Positions 17,452 to 26,476 are shown, counted from the stretch's first letter. The stretch is 43,277 bases of DNA from Bacteroidia bacterium (GCA_022760475.1 JALEFZ010000048.1:1-43277); one strand, 5' to 3'. Numbers and translations: made by a program. The notes: generated from the sequence alone by a model not told the origin.

Positions 17452-18801
17452 TCAATCTACCTGCCAGGCATGCCAATTTCCCTCATGCTTAAACAGAATC
17501 AAGTGGTAAAACTCCCCATTCTTAGGCTTTTGATACCTAATTTTTCGTTTCTTTTTCCACCACATTTTCTTTAGTTCCCCATTCCGGCTGTATAGACGAA
17601 TTTCTGTAGGTTTTCTTCTAAATTTCAATATCCCCACATCTCCATCTGCTTTGACACTTCTAATGTTTTCTGGCCTTTCCATTTGGCAATTCTCCTTTCC
17701 TTCAGGAATCATGGGTATTTCGGGAGTTTTTTCGAATTTTTGCTCATCTTCAATTCCCAATCGGAATGTGCTAATTCTTTCCGCCAATTGAGGGTAGTCA
17801 ATAAAGGGGTTTCGATTTCCTTGAATTTCAAATACCTTTTCATTTCTCAGTTTTTCCATCTCATCAGGGGGATATTCCCTGTGCCACTGCAACAATATTT
17901 CTTCCTGTCCTTTTAGGTAATCTTTAAAATTTTCATACCTCACTGCGATGTAAAACATGGCCCTGGCAATTTTGCCTCTTGCTTCTTCCTTTGGTAAAAA
18001 GACCTGATCATTTCCAAGCCTTGAGCCCATTTTTTCCCACTTTATCTGCCCAATTTCTCCAAAGGGATAATTGGATCTTCTGTTATTGGCCTCTGCATCT
18101 GTGGGGAAAATGTGATGAAGGTCAGACTTCATCGGGAGTTTTTTGTCAAAAAGAGACTGCGGCCAAACATGTTCTGTATTGAACTTCATGGCTTGCGCCT
18201 CCTTACGGTTGTGGAAGCCTTCAATTTTTCTGGAGGTATACATGCAAAGCAGTGAATTGCTATCTGCACCTTGGGGATAGTTTTTGAGGTTGTCAACCTC
18301 CATGAAAATCAAATCCCTGCCTTGGTTATAACTAAATGTTTTCTGCCCATCTGCCATGATTTTTCTCAATTGGAGGATGAGTTCTTTATCCCAGAGGTGT
18401 TCAGTTCCTTCATAATAGGCATTTCCAAGAATCCCCGAGCCTGAAAGGGATATTTCTACATTACCAAGGGGTTTGGGGGACCTGATATAAAGCTTGCTGG
18501 AGGAATTGACATTTTGTGTCGCCAAAAAAGTCAGCTCAATATCAATGGTATCTTTGGGGTTAATCAGGAAGAGTTTCTGGAACCTGGGTTCCAGTTTAAA
18601 AAAGTTATGTCCTGGAGTATTAGGAATAAAAAGACTGATTTCGAGGGCTATAGGCCAGGGGTTGAATAGCTTCAGGTGGGTAGAAGATGAATCCCCGATT
18701 TCGAGCTGTTCGAAGTCCAGTTTGTGTTTTTCAGGTATGACTATTTGGGAATATCCTATTGATATGAAAAGAAGGAAATAAAGACAAAAAGTAAATTTCA
18801 T
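17452..18801 (-). CDS. Secreted endonuclease I family nuclease with N-terminal Ig-like domain
   Basis: A 449-residue protein from the ATG at 18801, where a signal peptide begins (MKFTFCLYFLLF... GYSQ); the frame is open further upstream, but those residues are not signal-like. Residues about 25-125 look like an ASH/Ig-like strand domain (LDFEQLEIGDSSS, then LSGSGIL). The nuclease domain follows, with the beta-beta-metal motif NTEHVWPQSLF (His211), SDLHHIFPTDAEANNRRSN (His229/230, Asn239) and the conserved YPFGEI. Relatives cut DNA or RNA non-specifically. The basic final 50 residues (IRLYSRNGELKKMWWKKKRK, ending WHAWQVD) could be a diverged T9SS sorting domain. Likely role: digestion of extracellular nucleic acid. 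Confidence 0.85.
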   Translation of the reverse strand: MKFTFCLYFLLFISIGYSQIVIPEKHKLDFEQLEIGDSSSTHLKLFNPWPIALEISLFIPNTPGHNFFKLEPRFQKLFLINPKDTIDIELTFLATQNVNSSSKLYIRSPKPLGNVEISLSGSGILGNAYYEGTEHLWDKELILQLRKIMADGQKTFSYNQGRDLIFMEVDNLKNYPQGADSNSLLCMYTSRKIEGFHNRKEAQAMKFNTEHVWPQSLFDKKLPMKSDLHHIFPTDAEANNRRSNYPFGEIGQIKWEKMGSRLGNDQVFLPKEEARGKIARAMFYIAVRYENFKDYLKGQEEILLQWHREYPPDEMEKLRNEKVFEIQGNRNPFIDYPQLAERISTFRLGIEDEQKFEKTPEIPMIPEGKENCQMERPENIRSVKADGDVGILKFRRKPTEIRLYSRNGELKKMWWKKKRKIRYQKPKNGEFYHLILFKHEGNWHAWQVD

Positions 18802-18844
18802 TGTCCAGTTATTATTTTTCCAAAAAGATGAAATAATTTTTCGA

Positions 18845-18878
18845 TTTCTACCAGTATAAATCATTATCCTTACCTTTG
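18845..18878 (+). promoter_or_regulatory. Bacteroidota-type promoter candidate for the large MscS gene
   Basis: TACCTTTG at 18871-18878 fits the TAnnTTTG -7 element exactly. A TTTC at 18845-18848, 22 bases upstream, is a near match to the TTTG -33 element. The ATG at 18904 follows after a short leader. No transcript data, so this is a motif match only. Confidence 0.5.
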
Positions 18879-18903
18879 AGTACAACAAAACAACCCAATA
18901 GCT

Positions 18904-20466
18904 ATGACCCAAAGATTATTGCGACATTTATTTATTATCCCTTTGATACTAATTCTTGGGAAAACAGGCTTTGCTCAGGACAACGAACCCATTTACAACC
19001 TGAAAAACCCCCGCAATGCCATTAGCAGACACCTTTATTACCTGCGAAATGATAATGGTCAATACAATGTGGGCTTTTCGGCATCGGTATTAAGTGCCAA
19101 TGGAATTGACCAAGCCAAAAGGGAAGAACTTGCCATTAAATTGAAACAATTGTTCGATACCAAGGGCGTTTATATAGATCCAGACAATATTCCGGATGAT
19201 CCCCTTTATGTAGATCAGCGAAACAGAAACAGGTACAAAGTGGCTCCGGATTTATATCCTGGTCTCTATCTTGAAAGGACAGCCAATGGAGACTGGCTTT
19301 ACTCCCCTTCTTCGGTTCGTGAAATCGAGCTGATCTACAATAGGGTCGTGCCTTCTGTCACAAGGTCAGCCTTGAGTGTCATGCCCTCATTCCTAAATAC
19401 GAAGTTTTTAGGAATGGCCATTTGGAAGTACATAGGATTGGCTTTGATTGCGGTGATTGGATTTTTGATATTCTTTGTATTCAGGTGGGTATTTTCTTTG
19501 TTGCTCAAGCGTTTTATCATGCCTTTGGTGAGCAGAACCAATACCGTAGATGTTTCTCTCATTCCTCCTGTAACTCGTCCATTGGCTCTTTTGGCTGTGG
19601 CATGGGTAATGAAGGAGCAGTTGGTTCCAGGTTTACTCCTGCCAATCCAGTTCAGCAAACCCCTCATCATATTGCTGAAAGTTCTGATTCCACTTTTTGG
19701 AATCATGGTCTTGATTCGATTTGTGGATGTGTTGGCAGATTTGGCTAGAAAAATTGCTAGTAAAACAGAAACCAACTTTGACAATCAGGCAATTCCCATT
19801 GTGGTAAAAGGGGCTAAACTGATTATTGGTGTCTTGGGGGCAATTGTGATTCTTCAGGCGCTTGAAGTGAATGTTACGGCTCTTTTGGCTGGTGTCTCTA
19901 TTGGTGGTCTTGCTTTGGCCCTGGCAGCGCAGGATACTGTCAAAAATTTCATTGGTTCCATGGCCATATTTTTTGACCGCCCCTTTGTGGTGGGAGACTT
20001 TATTGCTACCTCTGACCTGTCTGGGGTTGTTACCGAAGTTGGCTTGAGGTCTTCTCGAATCAGGGCCCTTGATGGTGCACAGATTACCATTCCGAATGGA
20101 AAACTGGTTGACATGGTCATCACCAATCACGGGGTAAGGTCTTACAGGAGGTATGCTACCACCCTGGGCTTGACCTACGATACCTCAATGGATAAGATTG
20201 AAAAATTTGTAGAAGGTGTTAGAGAAATCGCCGTGAGTCATCCCAAATCCAGAAATGAAAGTGTAACTGTGCAATTCCATGAAATGGCAGACTCATCCCT
20301 GAATGTATTCTTCGCTGTCATCTATGATACCGTAGACTATGGCGAATGGCTTCAAGCAAGACAGGATGTATTCATGAGCATCATGAAACTTGCAGAACAA
20401 CTGGGTGTAGGCTTTGCCTTCCCTTCCAGTTCTGTCTACATTGAGTCTATGCCTAAAAATAATTAA
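18904..20466 (+). CDS. Large MscS-type mechanosensitive channel with periplasmic N-terminal extension
   Basis: A 520-residue protein with a signal peptide (ending near TGFAQ) and about 130 residues of periplasmic sequence containing ANGIDQAKREELAIKLKQLFD and a YIDPDNIPDDP segment. Several membrane helices follow, then the MscS core: the pore helix ALLAGVSIGGLALALAAQD, the FFDRPFVVGDFI motif, and ITIPNGKLVDMVITNHG. The C-terminal alpha/beta domain is complete. The extension distinguishes it from the short MscS at 11459 and may regulate gating. It has its own promoter candidate and a strong terminator, so it is probably monocistronic. Confidence 0.92.
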   Translation: MTQRLLRHLFIIPLILILGKTGFAQDNEPIYNLKNPRNAISRHLYYLRNDNGQYNVGFSASVLSANGIDQAKREELAIKLKQLFDTKGVYIDPDNIPDDPLYVDQRNRNRYKVAPDLYPGLYLERTANGDWLYSPSSVREIELIYNRVVPSVTRSALSVMPSFLNTKFLGMAIWKYIGLALIAVIGFLIFFVFRWVFSLLLKRFIMPLVSRTNTVDVSLIPPVTRPLALLAVAWVMKEQLVPGLLLPIQFSKPLIILLKVLIPLFGIMVLIRFVDVLADLARKIASKTETNFDNQAIPIVVKGAKLIIGVLGAIVILQALEVNVTALLAGVSIGGLALALAAQDTVKNFIGSMAIFFDRPFVVGDFIATSDLSGVVTEVGLRSSRIRALDGAQITIPNGKLVDMVITNHGVRSYRRYATTLGLTYDTSMDKIEKFVEGVREIAVSHPKSRNESVTVQFHEMADSSLNVFFAVIYDTVDYGEWLQARQDVFMSIMKLAEQLGVGFAFPSSSVYIESMPKNN

Positions 20467-20486
20467 TACCAATTTGCGTTAGTCGG

Positions 20487-20526
20487 GGAAGTTTGGAGGG
20501 ATCTCTTCCAAACTTCCTTTCTTTTT
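20487..20526 (+). terminator. Intrinsic terminator after the large MscS gene
   Basis: Arms 20487-20497 and 20507-20517 are perfect 11-base complements, extendable by a G-U and a G-C pair, followed by a T-rich run (TTTCTTTTT). It lies 20 bases after the MscS stop and just ahead of mnmD. Confidence 0.85.
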
Positions 20527-20549
20527 GGTTGTTATAACAAAAAACTCAA

Positions 20550-21242
20550 TTGGAAGATCACAACATTCCTGAAAATCCTATACGGGAAAACATCATTTCC
20601 AAAGATGGTTCCTCAACCCTCTGGGCTCCTGATTTTGATGAACATTATCATTCAATTCATGGAGCTCTTACCGAATCGCTTCATGTATTCATCGAGGCAG
20701 GCCTTCAAGAAAGAACAAAAACATCTTCAGATGAGCTTCATGTCTTTGAAATGGGATTTGGAACAGGATTGAATGCCTTATTGACTTACTTCCACAAGTC
20801 CAGACCTAGAATTTCATACACCAGCATTGAAAAATATCCCATTCCAGAAGAGGCTTGGGAAGGATTGAATTATGCTGAAAAAGTAGGTGAAGAAGGAGCT
20901 ACTGAACTATTTCGGAAATTCCATTCTTCAGATTGGGGAAGGTGGGTGGAAATGGGTAAGGACTTTTCCTTGAAAAAGTTGAAGGCAGACTTGCTGGACT
21001 TTGAGTCTGAAGATCAGTTTGACCTGATATATTTTGATGCCTTTGCGCCAAGTTCTCAAGCCTATCTTTGGACAGAAGAACTCATGAAAAAGATTTTTAA
21101 CTGGTGTAGGCCTGGGGCAATTTTTACGACCTATTCAGCAAAGGGAGATGTTCGGAGGGCATTGATTGCTGCAGGTTTTGAGGTTGAGAAGATTCCAGGG
21201 CCTCCTGGAAAAAGAGAAATGCTCAGGGCTAGGAAATTATGA
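20550..21242 (+). CDS. mnmD: tRNA U34 methyltransferase MnmD (stand-alone MnmC1-type domain)
   Basis: A 230-residue protein. It contains DGSSTLW, DEHYHSIHGALTES, the SAM-binding strand FEMGFGTGLNALL, then DLIYFDAFAPSSQAYLWTEE and a final FTTYSAKGDVRRAL. These match the methyltransferase half of MnmC, which completes mnm5s2U34 in tRNAs for Lys, Glu and Gln. The FAD oxidase half is absent, as in other stand-alone MnmD proteins. There is no ATG; the only start between the in-frame TAA at 20535 and the conserved region is the TTG at 20550. It follows the MscS terminator, so it must have its own promoter or depend on read-through. Confidence 0.9.
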   Translation: MEDHNIPENPIRENIISKDGSSTLWAPDFDEHYHSIHGALTESLHVFIEAGLQERTKTSSDELHVFEMGFGTGLNALLTYFHKSRPRISYTSIEKYPIPEEAWEGLNYAEKVGEEGATELFRKFHSSDWGRWVEMGKDFSLKKLKADLLDFESEDQFDLIYFDAFAPSSQAYLWTEELMKKIFNWCRPGAIFTTYSAKGDVRRALIAAGFEVEKIPGPPGKREMLRARKL

Positions 21243-21362
21243 TGTAGGCGATTTAAGCTTTAAAGCATCTATTTTTCCCAATTCCTATTTTTTTTGTGAT
21301 GAAATATTGATGAGGAATAAATTTTGTTAGATTTTTACGTGTAGATGGTTTTTGTACCAAAT

Positions 21363-22397
21363 ATGAAAGTAAACGGATTTTTCCTTTCCCTTTTTGCCAT
21401 TCTTTTTATTCTTTCTTCCTGCAAGCCCAGTCAGGAAAAAAAGGTAAACTGGAGCCTTTTTTCTAAAACTGAACTGAACAAAATCAACAAGGCTTCCATT
21501 ACCTATGGCCGAAAGCTTCAGGCCCATAACCTCTATGTGCCCTTATTTAATGTGGATTATCACAAAAACTTCAGGCGATCAATTCCCTTAAGTAGCCATG
21601 TGATTGATCTTCAAAGAGACTCTGTTTTTAATATAGTCCCGGTGATCTGGTTTTCCAACAGGATCTTTCTTAAGTCTGACAGTACCCAATTGGAAAAGTT
21701 ATCAGAGAAAATAGCTGAAAGAATTGTCCAATTGACCGATTCCGCGCCTATAGGCGAACTGGTGATGGACTGTGATTGGATGCCTGAAACGAAAGATGCG
21801 TATTTCGGACTGATTAAGGGCATTCGAAGTCAGTTGCCTTATGGTATCAAGAAAATGACAGCTACTTTGCCTTTGCATTATTTGCGTTATGGGGATACAG
21901 TAGGGGTACCCCCTGTGGATAAGGTCATCCTGAAATTGGTCAGCGAAACTGGCTTGGGAGACTTGAACGAAGAGGCTGACCCTCTTGAAAAAGAATTAAT
22001 CAGGCCATTTCTGATGGATCTTCAGACTTACGGTACTGAGCTTGAAGTAGGAATTCCTCTAGGAAATTGGGGCATTCTGATCCGGAAGAATAAACCCCTC
22101 AGGATGTTTTTTTCTATCAATAAAGATGAACTTAAGAGGCAAGGAGAATTTTCACAGGTAGATAAAAATCTGATCAAGGTAAGCGAAGATGCTTATTTTC
22201 AGGGTGAGTATCTGAGCCGGGGAGACTTTATCAGAATCGAAAATTATAGAAAAAATTCAATCAAGGCTCTTTTTCCACTGATAAAGGAATTTACCAGCAT
22301 GGACAGCATGGGGATTTGTTTATGGGATTTAAATTCCGAATTGGAGGAAGAGTATCCTACCGATCTGCTCAAAAGCTGGTTTGCCGCTAAGAAATAG
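21363..22397 (+). CDS. Lipoprotein of unknown function with TIM-barrel-like region
   Basis: A 344-residue protein from the ATG at 21363 (an ATG at 21345 would add six residues). It has a lipoprotein signal ending ILSSC, so Cys21 should be acylated. The middle reads like part of a beta/alpha barrel: GELVMDCDWMPETKDAYFGLI with paired acidic residues on a strand, then KKMTATLPLHYLRYGD, then VPPVDKVILKLV. This pattern recalls bacterial glycosidase-like DUF3142 proteins, but I cannot confirm it. The tail GICLWDLNSELEEE is also conserved-looking. A long perfect terminator follows. Nothing nearby suggests a substrate. Confidence 0.6.
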   Translation: MKVNGFFLSLFAILFILSSCKPSQEKKVNWSLFSKTELNKINKASITYGRKLQAHNLYVPLFNVDYHKNFRRSIPLSSHVIDLQRDSVFNIVPVIWFSNRIFLKSDSTQLEKLSEKIAERIVQLTDSAPIGELVMDCDWMPETKDAYFGLIKGIRSQLPYGIKKMTATLPLHYLRYGDTVGVPPVDKVILKLVSETGLGDLNEEADPLEKELIRPFLMDLQTYGTELEVGIPLGNWGILIRKNKPLRMFFSINKDELKRQGEFSQVDKNLIKVSEDAYFQGEYLSRGDFIRIENYRKNSIKALFPLIKEFTSMDSMGICLWDLNSELEEEYPTDLLKSWFAAKK

Positions 22398-22411
22398 TTG
22401 GAACAATAACC

Positions 22412-22463
22412 TTTCGAATAAAAAAGGGCAGGAAGATTGATTCCTGCCCTTTTTTATTCGAAA
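22412..22463. terminator. Long perfect bidirectional terminator hairpin
   Basis: Arms 22412-22434 and 22441-22463 are perfect 23-base reverse complements with a six-base loop. The G+C core GGGCAGGAA is flanked by an A run and a T run, giving a U tract on both strands. It separates the convergent lipoprotein and Omp28-like genes. Confidence 0.92.
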
Positions 22464-22472
22464 ATGTCCTAA

Positions 22473-23666
22473 CTAGTTCAGAATAAACTTCCCTTGCCAG
22501 ATCGCATTATTGGCCTCTACTTTCAGGATATACAAGCCTTTATTCAGTTCGTTGAGTTCAAAGTTTCTCTTAGAATTCAAAAAATACTTGGAAACTTTCC
22601 TGCCTTGAAGGTCAAAAATACTCACCTCTAGTTTACCTTCTGGGAAGTTGATGAGGTTAAGTTGCCTTTGATTTAAGTAAATAGACCCATCTAACAGGAT
22701 TCTTTCCTCATTGGCAACTTGACTCTGCACTGATACCTGCTCCTGGATGCTGACTCCCAATGAGTCTGTTACTGTTACCAGGTAATCTCCTGCATTCAGG
22801 CCAGTGGCAACCGAGGAAGTTTGATTGTTAGGATCATTCCACTGATAGGAGTAGGGCGGAGTACCACGTTGAGCAACAACTGTAGCAGTACCATCATTTT
22901 GATTGGAGGAGGCAGTGCTTGAAGTACTGATGCGCAGATCGTCCCTCGAACCTGAGTTTACAAAGTTTCCATTTTCATCAAATACAAAAGCCAATACATG
23001 CAGTTGGGTGCTGTCCCAGTGATTTTTTATCTGATAAGAAAAATTGAAAGGAATAGCGGCACCCTGGATTGGAGTGGTAAATTCTTGTCCTTCGATGCTG
23101 GTAAAACTTTCCCTGAAAATATTGTGGTGAAGGTCTTCCCCATTTGGAGCCATATATTCTACAGAATCCTCAACCAGGATTACAAAAAGCCTTAGGGCTC
23201 CAAAATTTTTCAAGGAATCGGCATTAAGTGTCCTCACTGTAACCAATGCCTGCATATTGCCTTGTACCAGAACCTCGTCTACCTGGAGTTCAAGGCCTGT
23301 TCTTTTGCCTTTGGCATTGGTGATGATGCTGGCTGGAACCAATTCCTGTCCTTGGCGAACGTCAGAACCCTCAAAAAAAGCTCTTGGAGTACCTGTAACT
23401 CCATAAAATTGTCTTCTTGTATTTTGAGGTAGTGGGTTTTCGCGATAAAAGGTATCCAGGGGGTAAGGAACCGGAGGATGGTAACTTACCTGATGGACGA
23501 ATGTGGAGTTGGCGTCAATGGTACTGTAAAAGGTAGCATTGAGTGGGGGACAAAGGATGCATCTTGTGTTTGTAAAATGTTCGATCATCGGATATGCTGG
23601 TGCATATTGAGCCGAAAGTTGCCCTGTAACCATTAAGATAAAAAAGAATAGAAAATATTTTCTCAT
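22473..23666 (-). CDS. Omp28-like thioredoxin-fold protein with SprB-like repeat and T9SS type A sorting domain
   Basis: A 397-residue protein from the ATG at 23666; a TTG six codons earlier is less likely. A signal peptide ends near LSAQ. The N-terminal domain begins [15 protein letters not shown], with Cys36 and Cys39 forming the CxxC seen in Omp28-related proteins, then [10 protein letters not shown] and [10 protein letters not shown] SprB-type repeat ([19 protein letters not shown]... [13 protein letters not shown]) lies at about 270-325. The last 70 residues are a T9SS type A sorting signal ([13 protein letters not shown], then [12 protein letters not shown], ending GKFILN). It should be secreted through the type IX system and attached to the surface. 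The role of the CxxC domain is unknown. Confidence 0.88.
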   Translation of the reverse strand: MRKYFLFFFILMVTGQLSAQYAPAYPMIEHFTNTRCILCPPLNATFYSTIDANSTFVHQVSYHPPVPYPLDTFYRENPLPQNTRRQFYGVTGTPRAFFEGSDVRQGQELVPASIITNAKGKRTGLELQVDEVLVQGNMQALVTVRTLNADSLKNFGALRLFVILVEDSVEYMAPNGEDLHHNIFRESFTSIEGQEFTTPIQGAAIPFNFSYQIKNHWDSTQLHVLAFVFDENGNFVNSGSRDDLRISTSSTASSNQNDGTATVVAQRGTPPYSYQWNDPNNQTSSVATGLNAGDYLVTVTDSLGVSIQEQVSVQSQVANEERILLDGSIYLNQRQLNLINFPEGKLEVSIFDLQGRKVSKYFLNSKRNFELNELNKGLYILKVEANNAIWQGKFILN

Positions 23667-23685
23667 GGATTTTTTATTTGCCAAT

Positions 23686-23720
23686 GAAATATAAAAAGCA
23701 AAATCACATGTCTTGGCAAA
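23686..23720 (-). promoter_or_regulatory. Bacteroidota-type promoter candidate for the Omp28-like gene
   Basis: On the minus strand TTTG (23717-23720) is followed after 23 bases by TATATTTC (23686-23693), which differs from TAnnTTTG at one base. The ATG lies 19 bases further on. Motif match only. Confidence 0.4.
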
Positions 23721-23826
23721 GACAATTTTTGGTGTTTTAGTAAGCTAGTAATGTGTAAAATAAGCTTTCAATAATTAATTTAGCTACCAATTGGCAAAAC
23801 TATTCGTTCAAATCTGAAAAAGAACT

Positions 23827-24273
23827 ATGAAATATTTATCCTTGATCCTCGCATTGGGCTTTATGCTATTTACAGGATGCGACAATCAATTTGAGGAGGA
23901 CAAATTGGTTATCCTCGAATATATCGAAGACAACAACCTAGAAATGCAGGTAACTGAGGAAGGTATTTACTATGCAATTGAAAGAACAGGTTCAGGCATC
24001 AAGCCGGATTTGGGTTCTACAGTTACGGTACATTACGAAGGAAAACTGCTTGATGGAACCATATTTGACTCTTCGTACCAGAGGGGAGAAAAGGCAAGGT
24101 TTCCATTAACCGGAGTAATTGAGGGCTGGCAAATTGCCATACCTTTGCTTCAAGAGGGAGGAAAAGGCAAATTTATTATTCCGTCGGAATATGCCTATGG
24201 CAGAAGCGGGACTAATGGCATTCCTGGAAATTCCGTGCTGGTTTTTGATGTAGAGTTATTCAGTGTAGAGTAA
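23827..24273 (+). CDS. FKBP-type peptidyl-prolyl isomerase lipoprotein
   Basis: A 148-residue protein with a lipoprotein signal ending LFTGC. After a short linker the FKBP domain starts at about residue 45: GSTVTVHYEGKLLDGTIFDSS, then FPLTGVIEGWQIAIPLLQEGGKGKFIIPS, then YGRSG and NSVLVFDVEL. The active-site residues Y, D, F, I/W and the final Y/F are in their normal places. It should speed proline isomerisation of exported proteins at a membrane surface, probably the outer membrane. It is a minimal FKBP with no chaperone insert. A bidirectional hairpin follows. Confidence 0.93.
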   Translation: MKYLSLILALGFMLFTGCDNQFEEDKLVILEYIEDNNLEMQVTEEGIYYAIERTGSGIKPDLGSTVTVHYEGKLLDGTIFDSSYQRGEKARFPLTGVIEGWQIAIPLLQEGGKGKFIIPSEYAYGRSGTNGIPGNSVLVFDVELFSVE

Positions 24274-24293
24274 ATAACTAGCTCAGGCCGAAA

Positions 24294-24332
24294 AGTAATC
24301 CCCTGACAACAATGGGTTGTCAGGGGATTACT
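24294..24332. terminator. Bidirectional hairpin between FKBP and lipoprotein genes
   Basis: Perfect 17-base arms 24294-24310 and 24316-24332 with a five-base loop. On the minus strand the stem is followed by UUUUC. It lies between two convergent stops. Confidence 0.8.
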
Positions 24333-24349
24333 GTTACTTACCATAAATA

Positions 24350-24925
24350 TTAGCTAGGGTCAATTACCGCTCTGATGTTCCAATTGATGTTAACCGTAGG
24401 GGCAAATTGGCTCAATATTTCCCATTGACCATCGATCAGGAGCCAGTCTCCATTGCTTACTGCAGGGCCTTCATCACATCCAAGGGTTCTTTGGGTATTT
24501 ACATGAGAAAACTCAATCGAAATCCAAAGATCATCTCTAGTAAGGGTAACTGTATTGGTCAACTCATGCTCATTCCAGGAATCAGCAGCTATCTCTCCTG
24601 AAATAGAAGCAGAGTATATCAAATTACCGGGACCCCCATTTGAGGTGCTCGAATAAATCTTGATGTTGGCTGAAGATGGTTTTTCCTTGATGTAATATTG
24701 GACTTTGGCCAGCTTATTTCCCTCAAATGCAGAAATAATATTGGAAGGGAACATCACTGCTCCGGCCAGGTCCTGAGTACCTTCAAATTCAGGAGCGTCC
24801 TGATTCGATCCATCATAATTGAGTGCTTCAAATGGAGCTTCTACTTCGGGACCTGGGGTTAGTCCCCCGTCGCCGCAGGAAACCAATAAAACTGAAATGC
24901 TTATCGCTAAAATTAATCTTTGCAT
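24350..24925 (-). CDS. Lipoprotein with beta-sandwich carbohydrate/adhesion-like domain, function unknown
   Basis: A 191-residue protein from the ATG at 24925, which opens a lipoprotein signal ending VLLVSC; the frame extends upstream but without a signal. The mature part contains a pattern common in Bacteroidota surface proteins: AGAVMFPSNIISAFEGNKLAKVQYYI, IKIYSSTSNGGPGNLIYS, SWNEHEL, DDLWISIEFSH and a final NGDWLLIDGQWEIL. In other proteins this beta-sandwich often sits in peptidases and adhesins. Here it stands alone behind the lipid anchor. The next gene, a PLP decarboxylase, is divergent. No enzymatic motif is visible. Confidence 0.65.
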   Translation of the reverse strand: MQRLILAISISVLLVSCGDGGLTPGPEVEAPFEALNYDGSNQDAPEFEGTQDLAGAVMFPSNIISAFEGNKLAKVQYYIKEKPSSANIKIYSSTSNGGPGNLIYSASISGEIAADSWNEHELTNTVTLTRDDLWISIEFSHVNTQRTLGCDEGPAVSNGDWLLIDGQWEILSQFAPTVNINWNIRAVIDPS

Positions 24926-25054
24926 AGGTTGATGACTGATTAAATGTTTATACTTCAAAGATGAGATTTTTTGTGAAATTGTTGCTTCACTAAGGATCAA
25001 TAGTTGCGCACGCTTCTTCATTTTTACCTAATTTTCTGTTCTAATCCCATACAA

Positions 25055-26476
25055 ATGCTTAATTCAAAATCATTCCGCGAATATGCCCATAAGATGGTAG
25101 ATTGGATGGCCGACTACCTTGATGAGGTTGAAAAGTATCCCGTGCTTTCTCGCAACCAGCCAGGAGACCTCCTAAATTCCCTGCCTTCTTTCGCTCCTAG
25201 TGAATCTGAGCCTATGGATGTGATATTGCAGGATATGGAAAAGCTCATTATGCCGGGAATTACCCATTGGCAAAGCCCTAACTTTTATGCGTATTTCCCA
25301 GCCAATAGCAGTTATGCTTCCTTGCTGGGCGAAATGATTACTGCCTGCCTGGGCGTGAATGGTTTTAGTTGGGTGACCTCTCCTGCTGCCACAGAGTTAG
25401 AGGAAAGAATGATGGATTGGCTGGGGGATATGATTGGCATCCCGAAATCATGGGATGGAGTCATCCAGTCTACGGCCTCAGAGGCTACCTTTGTAGCTAT
25501 TGTATCTGCAAGGGAGCAGCTAAGTGATTTTCAGATCAATGAAAAGGGTTTCCCTTCCGGAAAAGTATATAGGGTTTATGGTTCGGCTCAACTACATTCA
25601 TCTATAGAGAAGGCTGTCAAAATAGCAGGTCTTGGAAGGGAAAACTATGTAAAAGTGGAGGTGGACGAAAAATTTGCGATGAAAAAAGAGGCCCTGGGAA
25701 AGGCCATTAAAGATGATATCGAGCAGGGCTATGTGCCACTTTGCGTGATAAATGGAATGGGAACAACATCTTCTACTGCGATGGATGATCTCGAGATGTG
25801 TGGGGAGATTTGCAAAGAGTTCGGCATTTGGCTCCACGTTGATGCGGCTTATGCCGGAGCAGCCCTAATCCTTCCTGAATATCAATATTTGATGAAAGGG
25901 ATTGAAATGGCTGACAGTTTCGTTTTCAATCCCCACAAATGGCTGTTAACTAATTTTGACTGTTCAGTTTATTTTGTCAAGGATAAACACAGCCTGATAC
26001 GAACTTTCCAAATATCCCCTGCTTATTTAAAGGCTGCCAATGATGATGTGGTTAAAAATTACAGAGATTGGGGACTGCCACTTGGGAGGCGTTTTCGTGC
26101 CCTAAAGCTCTGGTTTGTGCTTCGAAATTTTGGAATCAAGGAAATGCAAAAAGTCCTGCGTAAGCACATGGAATTGACCCAGGTCTTACTGAAAAAAATG
26201 GAGGGTCATCCGCAGATAGAAATTCTGGCTCCTGTAAACCTGAATCTGATTTGCTTTCGATACAATCCAGGCTATCATACGGAAGAAAAGCTAAACCAAA
26301 TCAATGAAAAACTGCTTACCCGAATCAATGATACTGGGAATGCATTTCTCATACAGACCCTGCTGAATGAAAAATATACCATCAGAATTGTGTTGGGGCA
26401 TCCCAAGCATGAAGAAAGACATGTAGAAGAGGTGTGGCAATTGATCAGTGAAGCCATAAAACAAATCGAGGCCTAA
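25055..26476 (+). CDS. PLP-dependent aromatic-L-amino-acid decarboxylase family protein
   Basis: A 473-residue protein from the ATG at 25055; the frame is open 17 codons earlier but the conserved start is MLNSKSFREYAHKMVDWM. It follows the group II decarboxylase pattern: ITHWQSPNFYAYFPANSSY, GFSWVTSPAATELE, the PLP site with HVDAAYAGAA (Asp263) and FNPHKWLLTNFDCS (Lys295, Schiff base), then SPAYLKA and LPLGRRFRALKLW. The resemblance is to DOPA/tryptophan decarboxylases, so it should turn an aromatic amino acid into its amine. The substrate cannot be told from sequence alone. The stop codon lies inside a perfect palindrome that probably ends the transcript. Confidence 0.9.
   Translation: MLNSKSFREYAHKMVDWMADYLDEVEKYPVLSRNQPGDLLNSLPSFAPSESEPMDVILQDMEKLIMPGITHWQSPNFYAYFPANSSYASLLGEMITACLGVNGFSWVTSPAATELEERMMDWLGDMIGIPKSWDGVIQSTASEATFVAIVSAREQLSDFQINEKGFPSGKVYRVYGSAQLHSSIEKAVKIAGLGRENYVKVEVDEKFAMKKEALGKAIKDDIEQGYVPLCVINGMGTTSSTAMDDLEMCGEICKEFGIWLHVDAAYAGAALILPEYQYLMKGIEMADSFVFNPHKWLLTNFDCSVYFVKDKHSLIRTFQISPAYLKAANDDVVKNYRDWGLPLGRRFRALKLWFVLRNFGIKEMQKVLRKHMELTQVLLKKMEGHPQIEILAPVNLNLICFRYNPGYHTEEKLNQINEKLLTRINDTGNAFLIQTLLNEKYTIRIVLGHPKHEERHVEEVWQLISEAIKQIEA

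Noticed and set aside
19335..20130. Long open frames on the minus strand inside the large MscS gene
   Set aside because: They are antisense to a clear MscS coding region, have no recognisable domain or signal, and their composition follows from the codon use of the real gene.
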